Assembly: GCA_035653595.1 (NCBI GenBank)
Contig: DASRBO010000115.1
Location: forward strand, 1-33,104
Source of the DNA: DASRBO01 sp035653595
Lineage (GTDB): Bacteria > Actinomycetota > Acidimicrobiia > Acidimicrobiales > JAJPHE01
Direction: 5' to 3'
DNA length: 33,104 nucleotides
The notes under the pieces were generated by a model that was given only the letters and a program-made list of their open reading frames with translations, was not told the origin of the DNA and did not search any database. Positions 1 to 6,155 of the stretch are shown one piece after another (positions within the stretch are counted from its first letter, which is position 1; every line of letters starts with the position of its first letter). Both the position numbers and the translations under genes were made by a program.

Positions 1-2
1 GG

Positions 3-323
3 TCCACCACGACGACCTCGTCGAGCACCACGACCACCCACCCGACCACGACGACGACGCCGGTGCGCACGACGTTCGCACCCGTGCGTACCACCAGCCC
101 GCCGGCCTCGACAACCTCATCGTCGACGTCGACGACCTCTCCGACCCCCACCTCGACCAGCTCCACCCTGCCGCCGGTGCCGGAGGCGAGCGCCAGTGTG
201 AGCCCGGTCTTTCCGGTGCTGAGCGGGGCCGGCTTCTTCGTCGCCCTGCTCATCCTGGCCGCCCGGTGGTGGATGACCCGGAACGGGAGCGGACGGGGGC
301 GCGGGGGCGGTCGGGCGGGATGA
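3..323 (+). CDS. C-terminal part of a Ser/Thr/Pro-rich membrane-anchored protein (5' end outside window)
   Basis: The reading frame is open from the window edge and ends at TGA 321-323. The visible part is a long Thr/Ser/Pro-rich stretch, typical of extracellular linkers or wall-spanning stalks, and then one hydrophobic segment (about residues 55-70 counted from the internal ATG at 63). A short Arg/Gly-rich, probably cytoplasmic tail follows. This arrangement suggests a secreted or surface protein anchored by a C-terminal transmembrane helix; no LPXTG sortase motif is seen. The catalytic or binding part lies upstream of the window, so no function can be given. It converges on the Fpg-like gene with only 10 nt between the stops. 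Confidence 0.6.
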   Translation, partial: STTTTSSSTTTTHPTTTTTPVRTTFAPVRTTSPPASTTSSSTSTTSPTPTSTSSTLPPVPEASASVSPVFPVLSGAGFFVALLILAARWWMTRNGSGRGRGGGRAG

Positions 324-333
324 GCCCGGCCGG

Positions 334-1194
334 TTACTTGAGCAGCTTCGACAGGCGCCGGTCGGCGAGGACCTTCCCACCGGTCTGGCAGCCGGGGCAG
401 TACTGCAGGGACCGGTCGGCGAAGGCGACCTGGCGCACGGTGTCGCCGCAGACCGGACAGGCGTGGCCGGTCCGACCGTGTACCTGCATGGCACCGCGCT
501 TGTCGTCCTTGAGCTCGGAGGCCGCCAGGCCGTCGGCCCGGGCGACCGCCTCGGTGACGCAGTCGACGATGGCCCGGTGCAGGGAGACGACCTCGTCCCC
601 GGTGAGGGCCCCGGCGGGGCGGAACGGGGACATCCGGGCCCGGTGCAGCACCTCGTCCGAGTAGGCGTTGCCCAACCCGGCGATCACCGACTGGTCGGTC
701 AGAACTCCCTTGAGCTGCTGACGGCTGCCGGCCAGGAGCTGCCCGAGCACCGCGGCGCTGAAGGCGGGGTCGAGAGGGTCTATCCCCAGCCGGGCCACCG
801 CCGGCACGTCCTCCAGCCGCTCGACGATGTAGGCGGCCAGCCGCTTCTGGGTGCCTGCCTCGGTCAGGTCGAGGACGCCACCTCCCTGGAGCCGCAGGCG
901 CAGGGCGAGGGGCCCCCGCCCCGGCCGGGCCCTGCCCTCGGGGCCGTGCTCCTTCCAGCGCGCCCATCCTGCCCGCGCCAGGTGGAGGACCAGGGCGGGC
1001 CCGTCGGTCCGGATGACGAGCATCTTGCCCCGGCGGGCGACCCCGGAGACGGTCCTGCCGGCGAGATCCTGTGGCCCGGGCGAGTAGGTCTTGAGGGCGC
1101 TCACCGCCAGTATCTCGATGCCCTCGATGACCCGGCCGCGCAGCTGGTGGTCGAGGTAGGCCGCCAGGGCCTCGACCTCCGGGAGCTCGGGCAC
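334..1194 (-). CDS. mutM: Fpg/Nei-family DNA glycosylase (formamidopyrimidine-DNA glycosylase-like)
   Basis: This is a base-excision repair enzyme that removes oxidised bases and nicks the abasic site. I start it at GTG 1194 because the family always begins PELPEVE, with Pro2 as the nucleophile and Glu3 as its partner; the open frame upstream is spurious. The protein is 286 residues. Visible parts are the N-terminal PELPEVEAL, a Lys in RRGK near residue 57 (beta-hairpin Lys), the H2TH segment containing QSVIAGLGNAYSDEVL, and a C-terminal C-x2-C-x16-C-x2-C zinc finger. The usual HLGM-x-G segment reads HLARAG, a departure that could alter lesion preference. A -10-like GACACT ends 7 nt before the GTG, suggesting leaderless transcription. 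It may be Fpg or a Nei-like branch. Confidence 0.9.
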   Translation of the reverse strand: MPELPEVEALAAYLDHQLRGRVIEGIEILAVSALKTYSPGPQDLAGRTVSGVARRGKMLVIRTDGPALVLHLARAGWARWKEHGPEGRARPGRGPLALRLRLQGGGVLDLTEAGTQKRLAAYIVERLEDVPAVARLGIDPLDPAFSAAVLGQLLAGSRQQLKGVLTDQSVIAGLGNAYSDEVLHRARMSPFRPAGALTGDEVVSLHRAIVDCVTEAVARADGLAASELKDDKRGAMQVHGRTGHACPVCGDTVRQVAFADRSLQYCPGCQTGGKVLADRRLSKLLK

Positions 1195-1201
1195 GCCTGG
1201 C

Positions 1202-1207
1202 AGTGTC
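1202..1207 (-). promoter_or_regulatory. Candidate -10 element (leaderless) of the Fpg-like gene
   Basis: On the minus strand GACACT is followed by a 7-nt spacer and GTG 1194. It matches the A2 and T6 positions of actinobacterial -10 elements and repeats the 7-9 nt spacing seen before several other starts here. It is weaker than the others because position 1 is not T. Confidence 0.35.
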
Positions 1208-1247
1208 GCGCGGTGGGCCCACAAGCGGGGAGTGGGGCTGACCGCGG

Positions 1248-1253
1248 TAGCGT
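1248..1253 (+). promoter_or_regulatory. Candidate -10 element (leaderless) of the 1261 gene
   Basis: TAGCGT is followed by a 7-nt spacer and ATG 1261. No purine-rich ribosome-binding site lies between them, so transcription would start at or beside the ATG. Confidence 0.45.
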
Positions 1254-1260
1254 CGGCGCC

Positions 1261-1719
1261 ATGGTCCAGCCGGTCCGAGCGCGGCCTCGACCCTCGGGTA
1301 GGGCCCTTCGCATGCAGCTGGGCCTGCTGGCGGTGCTGGCCGTGCTGTTGGGCGCCGGCATCCTCGCCGGCCACCTCCACCACCAGGCCAGCCCCCGTCC
1401 CGCTGCATCGCTCAGCGGGGCCCCTCGCACGATCCACGGATCGGTGACCTCCGACTCCAGCCCGGGCTGCGCCGCCGGCCCCCACGGGGTCACCGTGGCC
1501 GCCCCGGTGACGGTCCTAGACCCCGCCGGCAAGGTGGTCGGGTCGGTCACCCTCTCCGCCGGGGTGGAGTCAGGTACCGGGTGCAGCTGGGCCTTCGCCG
1601 TCACCGTCCCCGACGAGCCGGCCTACTCGGTCCAGGTGGCCGACCTGCCGCCCACCCAGATCACCCGCCAGGAGCTGGGACGGACCGACGGGACCGTCCG
1701 CATCGACGACCCGTCCTGA
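1261..1719 (+). CDS. Small exported or membrane-anchored hypothetical protein
   Basis: This 152-residue protein was not matched to a named family. Residues 1-17 are basic. Residues 18-36 form one hydrophobic helix (signal anchor or uncleaved signal peptide), followed by a Pro/Ser linker and a C-terminal domain of about 100 residues. That domain has two Cys (in SSPGCAAGP and GTGCSWAF) that could form a disulfide, and an alternating hydrophobic pattern resembling an Ig-like or carboxypeptidase-regulatory-like beta fold. There is no lipobox. ATG 1261 is chosen for the TAGCGT -10-like element 7 nt upstream; the in-frame ATG 1312 at the hydrophobic core is the alternative. It is divergent from the Fpg-like gene, with 66 nt between starts. 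Confidence 0.6.
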   Translation: MVQPVRARPRPSGRALRMQLGLLAVLAVLLGAGILAGHLHHQASPRPAASLSGAPRTIHGSVTSDSSPGCAAGPHGVTVAAPVTVLDPAGKVVGSVTLSAGVESGTGCSWAFAVTVPDEPAYSVQVADLPPTQITRQELGRTDGTVRIDDPS

Positions 1720-1757
1720 ACCAAAGGCCGGTCGGCGGTATCAGCCGCGACCGGCGA

Positions 1758-2165
1758 TCAGATCAAGCCCAGGTCCCGCCGCACCTCGGCATAGAGGTTG
1801 ACCAGCCGGCCGGCCTCCGAGCCGGCAACCATGGTGTGCACCCGCACGTTGGCCGTCGCGGCTCCTGCCCGGAGCATGATGGTCAGGAACTCCTCGTGGC
1901 GCCGGACGTCGTCGAGGGAGGCGCGCCGGCCCTCGATCATGAAGAAGCCCAGGACGTCGCCCATGAGGCCGTCGGCGAAGAAATACGGCTTGAAGCTGGT
2001 TATCACCTCGTCGGCGAGGAGCTGACCGAGGTAGCGCGACAGCTCGGTGAACATCTCGATGGCGAGCTTCTCCCGCCCCGGATGGACGGCGCCGAAGGAA
2101 ATCATCAGCGCCCCGTCCACGTGCGGATGGGGTGCGATCGGCCCGGGCACCTCCTCCCCAGCCAC
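1758..2165 (-). CDS. Conserved small protein of unknown function, coupled to a glyoxalase-family gene
   Basis: A 135-residue soluble protein without signal or membrane helix. The core runs from ISFGAVHPGREKLA through an Asp/Arg-rich helix to a segment containing HEEFLTIMLRAG. The length and alternating pattern suggest a small alpha/beta (ferredoxin-like dimer) protein, but I do not recognise a named family. GTG 2165 directly follows the TGA of the upstream gene (2166-2168), so the two are translationally coupled. The internal ATG at 2105, next to the conserved core, is a credible alternative start. Sharing a transcript with a VOC-fold protein hints at a metabolic or detoxification role; this is inference only. 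Confidence 0.65.
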   Translation of the reverse strand: MAGEEVPGPIAPHPHVDGALMISFGAVHPGREKLAIEMFTELSRYLGQLLADEVITSFKPYFFADGLMGDVLGFFMIEGRRASLDDVRRHEEFLTIMLRAGAATANVRVHTMVAGSEAGRLVNLYAEVRRDLGLI

Positions 2166-2534
2166 TCAGCCGCCCCCGCCGTCGAGCAGCTCGATGCGGT
2201 TCCCGAAGGGATCGTCGACGTAGAGCCTGCCGGTCCCGTCGATGACCTCCCCCTCGGTCACCCGACAGCCCGCCCGACGCAGGCTCTCCCCCAGGGAGGC
2301 CAGGTCGTCGACCACCAGGGCGGGGTGAGCCTTGCGGGCGGGACGGAAGTCGGCATCGACGCCGAGGTGCACCCGGAGGGCGCCGTCCTCGAACCAGCAG
2401 CCGCCCCTGCCGGCCAGCACCTCCGGCTTGGGCACCCGGGGGATGCCCAGGAGGCCTTGGTAGAAGGCGGTTGCCTCGTCCTCGGCCCCCGCCGGCATCG
2501 CCAGCTGGACGTGGTCCAGTCGCAGAACGGTCAC
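2166..2534 (-). CDS. Glyoxalase/bleomycin-resistance (VOC) family protein
   Basis: A 122-residue single-domain vicinal-oxygen-chelate protein. It starts with the family's LDHVQLAMP strand, which carries the first metal-ligand His. A second His lies in KAHPAL and a terminal Glu in the YVDDPFGNRIELL motif. These are the usual positions for a divalent-metal site in glyoxalase I, extradiol dioxygenases and antibiotic-binding members, so the substrate cannot be called. I use GTG 2534 because the codon giving the more distal Val is GTC and the longer upstream frame is low-complexity. It is followed without a gap by the small conserved gene, and the GNAT gene lies divergent. Confidence 0.8.
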   Translation of the reverse strand: MTVLRLDHVQLAMPAGAEDEATAFYQGLLGIPRVPKPEVLAGRGGCWFEDGALRVHLGVDADFRPARKAHPALVVDDLASLGESLRRAGCRVTEGEVIDGTGRLYVDDPFGNRIELLDGGGG

Positions 2535-2557
2535 CGGGACATGATCGCGCCACTCAC

Positions 2558-2563
2558 TACCTT
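2558..2563 (+). promoter_or_regulatory. Candidate -10 element (leaderless) of the GNAT gene
   Basis: TACCTT is followed by a 7-nt spacer and GTG 2571. The same CACTACCTT core precedes the PHP-domain gene (minus strand, 5986-5991). This spacing favours GTG 2571 over ATG 2541. Confidence 0.5.
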
Positions 2564-2570
2564 GGACAGG

Positions 2571-3029
2571 GTGCCCGCCGCCGATGTCGTGACCGGCCGT
2601 TGCTCCGTGGAGGAGATCCTCTCCCTCCGGGCCCGGGTCCTCCGGCCCGGCCAGGAGATCACCAGCGCCCGCTTCGACGGCGACCTCTCCCCCACCACCG
2701 CCCACTTCTGCGCCTGGGCCGGGGGCGAGATCGTCGGCGTCGGCACCGTCTGGCCGGAGGCGCCCCCGTGGCGGCCGGGCGGGACCGGGGCCTGGCGGCT
2801 GCGGGGCATGGCCACCGATCCGGGGTGGCGCTCGCTGGGCGTGGGCCGCCTGGTCCTAGAGGCCGCGCTCGGGCACGTCCGTGCCCAGGGCGGCAACCTG
2901 CTGTGGTGCAACGCCCGGCTGCGAGCGGTCGGGTTCTACCAACGGGCCGGTCTGCGCACGGTGGGAGAGCGCTGGGAGGAGCCAGGCATCGGTCCCCACA
3001 TCGCCATGGAGATGCACCTGAGCGCTTAG
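2571..3029 (+). CDS. GNAT-family N-acetyltransferase
   Basis: The protein is 152 residues if started at GTG 2571. It is expected to transfer an acyl group from acyl-CoA to an amine of unknown identity. The GNAT core is visible: motif A in LRGMATDPGWRSLGVGRLVL (the R-x-x-G-x-G pyrophosphate loop reads RSLGVG) and the C-terminal NARLRAVGFYQRAGL segment typical of motif B. In-frame ATG 2541 would leave only 6 nt to the divergent glyoxalase start, with no room for promoters. GTG 2571 is preferred because TACCTT sits 7 nt before it. The stop overlaps the convergent LigD-type gene by 4 nt. Confidence 0.8.
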   Translation: MPAADVVTGRCSVEEILSLRARVLRPGQEITSARFDGDLSPTTAHFCAWAGGEIVGVGTVWPEAPPWRPGGTGAWRLRGMATDPGWRSLGVGRLVLEAALGHVRAQGGNLLWCNARLRAVGFYQRAGLRTVGERWEEPGIGPHIAMEMHLSA

Positions 3030-3934
3030 GGGAGTCGCTGTTGCACGCTGGCCACCTCGGCGAACAGGTCGCCCTGGCGCTCGAGCCGGGCGATCACCGC
3101 GGCGGCGTCGAAGCCGAGGGCGCTGGCATCGCCGGTGCGCTGGGCCCGGTCCACCTCGTCCCAGGTGACCGGGGTCGACACGGTCGGCGTCGGCATGGCC
3201 CTCAACGAGTAGACGGCAACGGTGGTCTTGGTCGGGTGGTTCTGGCTCCAGTCGATGAGGACCTTTCCGCCCCGCAGCGACTTGTCCATCTTCTCGACCA
3301 CGAGCTCGGGGTGCTCGGCCGTCAGGCGGTGGGCCACCCGGTGGGCGAACGGCTTCGTCTGCTCGTAGGAGTGGGGCGTGTTGAGCGGCACGTAGAGCTG
3401 CAGCCCCTTTGAGCCCGAGGTCTTGGGCCAGCACGCCAGGCCCTCCTCGGCCAGAAGGTCCCTGACCCAGCAGGCGACCTGCACGCACTCCCTGAGTCCG
3501 GCCGGCGGGCCCGGGTCAAGGTCGAAGACCATGACCGTCGGGGACCCAACGTCGTCGCTCGTGGCCAGCAGGGGGTGAAGCTCGATGGCGGCCAGGTTGG
3601 CCAGCCACACCAGGGTGGGGACGTCGTCGGCCAGGCAGTAGCTGATCACCTTGTCCGACGTGCGGCTGCTGGGCACGTCGACGGTTCTGACCCAGGGCGG
3701 GCGGTGACCGGGGCAGTTCTTCTCGAAGAAGAAGGGGGCAGCGGTGCCATTGGGGTAGCGCTTCAGCGTGAGCGGCCGGCCACGGAGGTGGGTGAGGATG
3801 GCCGGCGCCACCCGGTGGTAGTAGTCGATGACCCCCGCCTTGGTGAACCCGTTGGGGTACAGGGCCTTGTCGAGGTTGGACAGCCTTAGGGTGCGTCCCT
3901 CGACCATCACCTCGGTCTCGCTCCGGCTATCCAT
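3026..3934 (-). CDS. ligD: LigD-type polymerase/primase domain protein (NHEJ PolDom)
   Basis: A stand-alone 302-residue member of the archaeo-eukaryotic primase family found as the polymerase domain of bacterial LigD. These enzymes add ribo- or deoxyribonucleotides at DNA ends during non-homologous end joining. Metal-binding acidic residues are visible as Asp138 and Asp140 in VFDLDPGP and Asp228 in VLIDWSQN. The nucleotide-binding loop is KTSGSKGLQLYVPL at 171-184. Residues 14-40 match the usual N-terminal LSNLDKALYP start. No ligase or phosphoesterase domain is fused; the likely ligase partner is encoded divergently 6 nt away. No Ku gene lies in the window, so full NHEJ is not shown here. 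Confidence 0.92.
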   Translation of the reverse strand: MDSRSETEVMVEGRTLRLSNLDKALYPNGFTKAGVIDYYHRVAPAILTHLRGRPLTLKRYPNGTAAPFFFEKNCPGHRPPWVRTVDVPSSRTSDKVISYCLADDVPTLVWLANLAAIELHPLLATSDDVGSPTVMVFDLDPGPPAGLRECVQVACWVRDLLAEEGLACWPKTSGSKGLQLYVPLNTPHSYEQTKPFAHRVAHRLTAEHPELVVEKMDKSLRGGKVLIDWSQNHPTKTTVAVYSLRAMPTPTVSTPVTWDEVDRAQRTGDASALGFDAAAVIARLERQGDLFAEVASVQQRLP

Positions 3935-3940
3935 ATAGGG

Positions 3941-4972
3941 GTGTCATCCAAGCCCAGCGGGCGGGCTCGGTCTAGCCCGCAGGAGGACCGGGCCCCCCTA
4001 CCCGGGCCCCTGGTGCCGATGAAGGCCACCACCGCCGACGTCCTTCCGGCGGACGACGAGCGCTGGTCCTACGAGCTCAAGTGGGACGGCGCCCGGACCC
4101 TCTCCTACGTCGAGGGAGGCGAGGTGCGCCTCCAGAGCCGCAGCCTGCGGGACGTCACGGGGCAGTACCCGGAGCTGACCGGCGATGCCCCCTGGCTGCC
4201 CGCCCAGGCCCTCTTCGACGGCGAGGTGGTCGCCTACCGGGCGGACGGCCGCCCCAGCTTCGAGCTGCTCCAGCAGCGCATGAACGTCGGCCGGCCCACT
4301 CCGGCCCTGATCGGCCGGGTGGGCGTGTGCTACGTCGTATTCGACGTCCTGCACCTCGATGGCCGCTCGACGATGGCCCTCCCCTACCAGGAGCGCCGGG
4401 CGCTGCTGGAGGGCCTCGGCCTGGACGTCGACCGCTGGCAGGTCCCCCGCGCCCACCGGGGCGACGGCGCCGGCCTGCTGCAGGCCACCCGCGACCGGGG
4501 CCTCGAGGGTCTCGTGGCCAAGCGCCTGGACAGCGCCTACGAGCCGGGCCGGCGCACCCGCAGCTGGCTCAAGGTCAAGAACTTTCGCCGCCAGGAGTTC
4601 GTGGTCGGCGGATGGCTGCCGGGTGAGGGGACCAGGCAGGGACAGATCGGCGCCCTGCTGGTGGGCTATCACGACCCCGAGGGGCTGCGTTACGCCGGCC
4701 GGGTCGGCAGCGGGTTCACCGACGCCGAGCTGACCCGTTTGCGGAAGCTGCTCCAGGCCCTGGTCAGGCCGACCAGCCCGTTCCTCGCACCGCTGCCTCC
4801 GGAGGTGGCCCGCCTGGGCCGATTCGTCGAACCCGATCTGGTCGCCGAGGTCGCCTTCAGCGAGTGGACAGCCGGAGGCACCCTTCGCCAACCGTCATAC
4901 AAAGGGACCCGCGACGACGTGGAACCGGCCGCCGTGGTGAGAGAGGACCTGCCCGGTCAGCCCCCGGCGTGA
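3941..4972 (+). CDS. ligC: ATP-dependent DNA ligase (LigC/LigD ligase-domain type)
   Basis: A 343-residue ATP-dependent ligase that seals nicks through an enzyme-AMP intermediate. Motif I is ELKWDGAR, with the adenylated Lys47. Motif III contains LFDGEVV (Glu95), motif IV EGLVAKR (Lys194) and motif V WLKVK (209-213). An OB-fold C-terminal domain ends with the RQPSYKGTRDD segment. The length suits a two-domain nick-repair ligase. GTG 3941 leaves a 26-residue low-complexity leader; GTG 4013 or ATG 4019, just before the conserved MKAT, are plausible alternatives. The head-to-head LigD-type polymerase makes a shared double-strand-break or gap-repair role likely. It overlaps the convergent PHP gene by 16 nt. 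Confidence 0.92.
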   Translation: MSSKPSGRARSSPQEDRAPLPGPLVPMKATTADVLPADDERWSYELKWDGARTLSYVEGGEVRLQSRSLRDVTGQYPELTGDAPWLPAQALFDGEVVAYRADGRPSFELLQQRMNVGRPTPALIGRVGVCYVVFDVLHLDGRSTMALPYQERRALLEGLGLDVDRWQVPRAHRGDGAGLLQATRDRGLEGLVAKRLDSAYEPGRRTRSWLKVKNFRRQEFVVGGWLPGEGTRQGQIGALLVGYHDPEGLRYAGRVGSGFTDAELTRLRKLLQALVRPTSPFLAPLPPEVARLGRFVEPDLVAEVAFSEWTAGGTLRQPSYKGTRDDVEPAAVVREDLPGQPPA

Positions 4973-5976
4973 GAGGCCGTCCAGCCCAGCACCCGGTCCA
5001 AGGGCCAGCTGTTGACGATCCGATCGGTGTCGATGTCGCAGGCGGCCACCCGCCGGCATCCGTTCTCCAGCCACTCCAGCTGCCCGGGGGCGTGGGCGTC
5101 GGTGTCGATGGTGAGCAGGCACCCGGCGTCGATGGCCTGCCGCAACAGCCTCATGGGTGGGTCGAGGCGCTCAGGGCGCGAGTTGACCTCCACCGCAGTA
5201 CCGGTGGCGGCGCAGGCGGCGAACACCTTGTCGGCGTCGAAGGTCGACTCGGGCCGGCCCCGCCCGACCACGATCCGGCCGGTGCAGTGGCCGAGGATGT
5301 CGACGTGCGGGCTCTCGACGGCGCGCAGCATCCGCGCCGTCATGGGTGCCGCCTCCATGCGGAGCTTCGAGTGCACGCTGGCCACCACCACGTCGAGCCG
5401 CCCGAGCATCTCCTCGGACTGGTCGAGCGAGCCGTCCTCGAGGATGTCGACCTCTATGCCGGTGAGTATGCGGAACGGGGACAGCTCGGCGTTGAGCTGC
5501 TCGACGATCTCGAGCTGCCTGGCCAACCGGGCCGGATCGAGGCCGTGGGCCACCGTGAGCCGCGGTGAATGGTCGGTCAGGGCCCAGTAGTCATGGCCCA
5601 GGGCCTGAGCGGCGCGGGCCATGACGTCGATGGGGCTGCCGCCGTCCGACCAGTCCGAGTGTCCGTGGCAGTCGCCCCGTAGCGCCTGTCGGAGGCGCAA
5701 CGCCTCGGGCGGCAGCTCATCGGGTTCGTCCTCCTCGAGGCGGCGGAGGTAGCCGGGGACCTCGCCGGCCAGCGCCTCGAGGATCACCCGCTCGGTGGAC
5801 TCGCCGATGCCGGGGAGGCTGCGCAGCGCCGCCGTGGCCGCCAGCTCGGCCAGGCGCTCCGGGCCCACGCCTGCCACCACGTCGGCGGCGCGGCGGAAGG
5901 CCTTGACGCGATGGGTCGGCTCCCGCCGGGTCTCCAGCAGGTAGGCGATCCGCTCGAGGGCCTCGACCGGCTCCAT
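4957..5976 (-). CDS. PolX-like HhH + PHP domain protein lacking the polymerase core
   Basis: A 339-residue protein. Residues 1-85 resemble the 8-kDa/helix-hairpin-helix domain of family X polymerases (LRSLPGIGESTERVI is the HhH). Residues 100-330 are a PHP metal-dependent phosphoesterase domain with the expected ligands: His104 and His106 in CHGHSDWSDG, Asp111, His136 (TDHS), Glu175 (GIEVD), His202 (SVHSK), His230 (GHCTG), Asp293 and His295 (TDAH). Full bacterial PolX has a catalytic palm between these parts; it is absent. The expected activity is 3'-end processing or nuclease; substrate unknown. ATG 5976 is preferred over the longer frame because TACCTT lies 9 nt upstream and homology begins there. 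Its neighbours are ligase and LigD-Pol. Confidence 0.85.
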   Translation of the reverse strand: MEPVEALERIAYLLETRREPTHRVKAFRRAADVVAGVGPERLAELAATAALRSLPGIGESTERVILEALAGEVPGYLRRLEEDEPDELPPEALRLRQALRGDCHGHSDWSDGGSPIDVMARAAQALGHDYWALTDHSPRLTVAHGLDPARLARQLEIVEQLNAELSPFRILTGIEVDILEDGSLDQSEEMLGRLDVVVASVHSKLRMEAAPMTARMLRAVESPHVDILGHCTGRIVVGRGRPESTFDADKVFAACAATGTAVEVNSRPERLDPPMRLLRQAIDAGCLLTIDTDAHAPGQLEWLENGCRRVAACDIDTDRIVNSWPLDRVLGWTASHAGG

Positions 5977-5985
5977 GACCTGCCG

Positions 5986-5991
5986 AAGGTA
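5986..5991 (-). promoter_or_regulatory. Candidate -10 element (leaderless) of the PHP-domain gene
   Basis: On the minus strand TACCTT is followed by 9 nt and ATG 5976. The surrounding CACTACCTT is identical to that before the GNAT gene. Confidence 0.45.
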
Positions 5992-6082
5992 GTGGCGGCG
6001 CGGGGAGGGCACCCTGCCGCGGGACGAGGCCACGGTGGGGGCACAAGCCGAGGGCACGGTCAGGCCGGCGGGCGGGTCGGGC

Positions 6083-6088
6083 TACCCT
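6083..6088 (+). promoter_or_regulatory. Candidate -10 element of the SpoIID-like gene
   Basis: TACCCT lies about 67 nt before GTG 6156, which has its own GGGGAG ribosome-binding site. This would give an ordinary leadered transcript. No convincing -35 box is visible. Confidence 0.3.
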
Positions 6089-6155
6089 GTCGGCCCTGGC
6101 AGGCCCGGCCCGGAGGCGGGGCCGTAACCGGCGGCACTGGGGAGCGACCCTGCGG

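Noticed and set aside
463..1260. Upstream part of the 418-codon plus-strand frame
   Set aside because: It is antisense to the Fpg-like gene and shows no protein features; only the part from ATG 1261 is supported.
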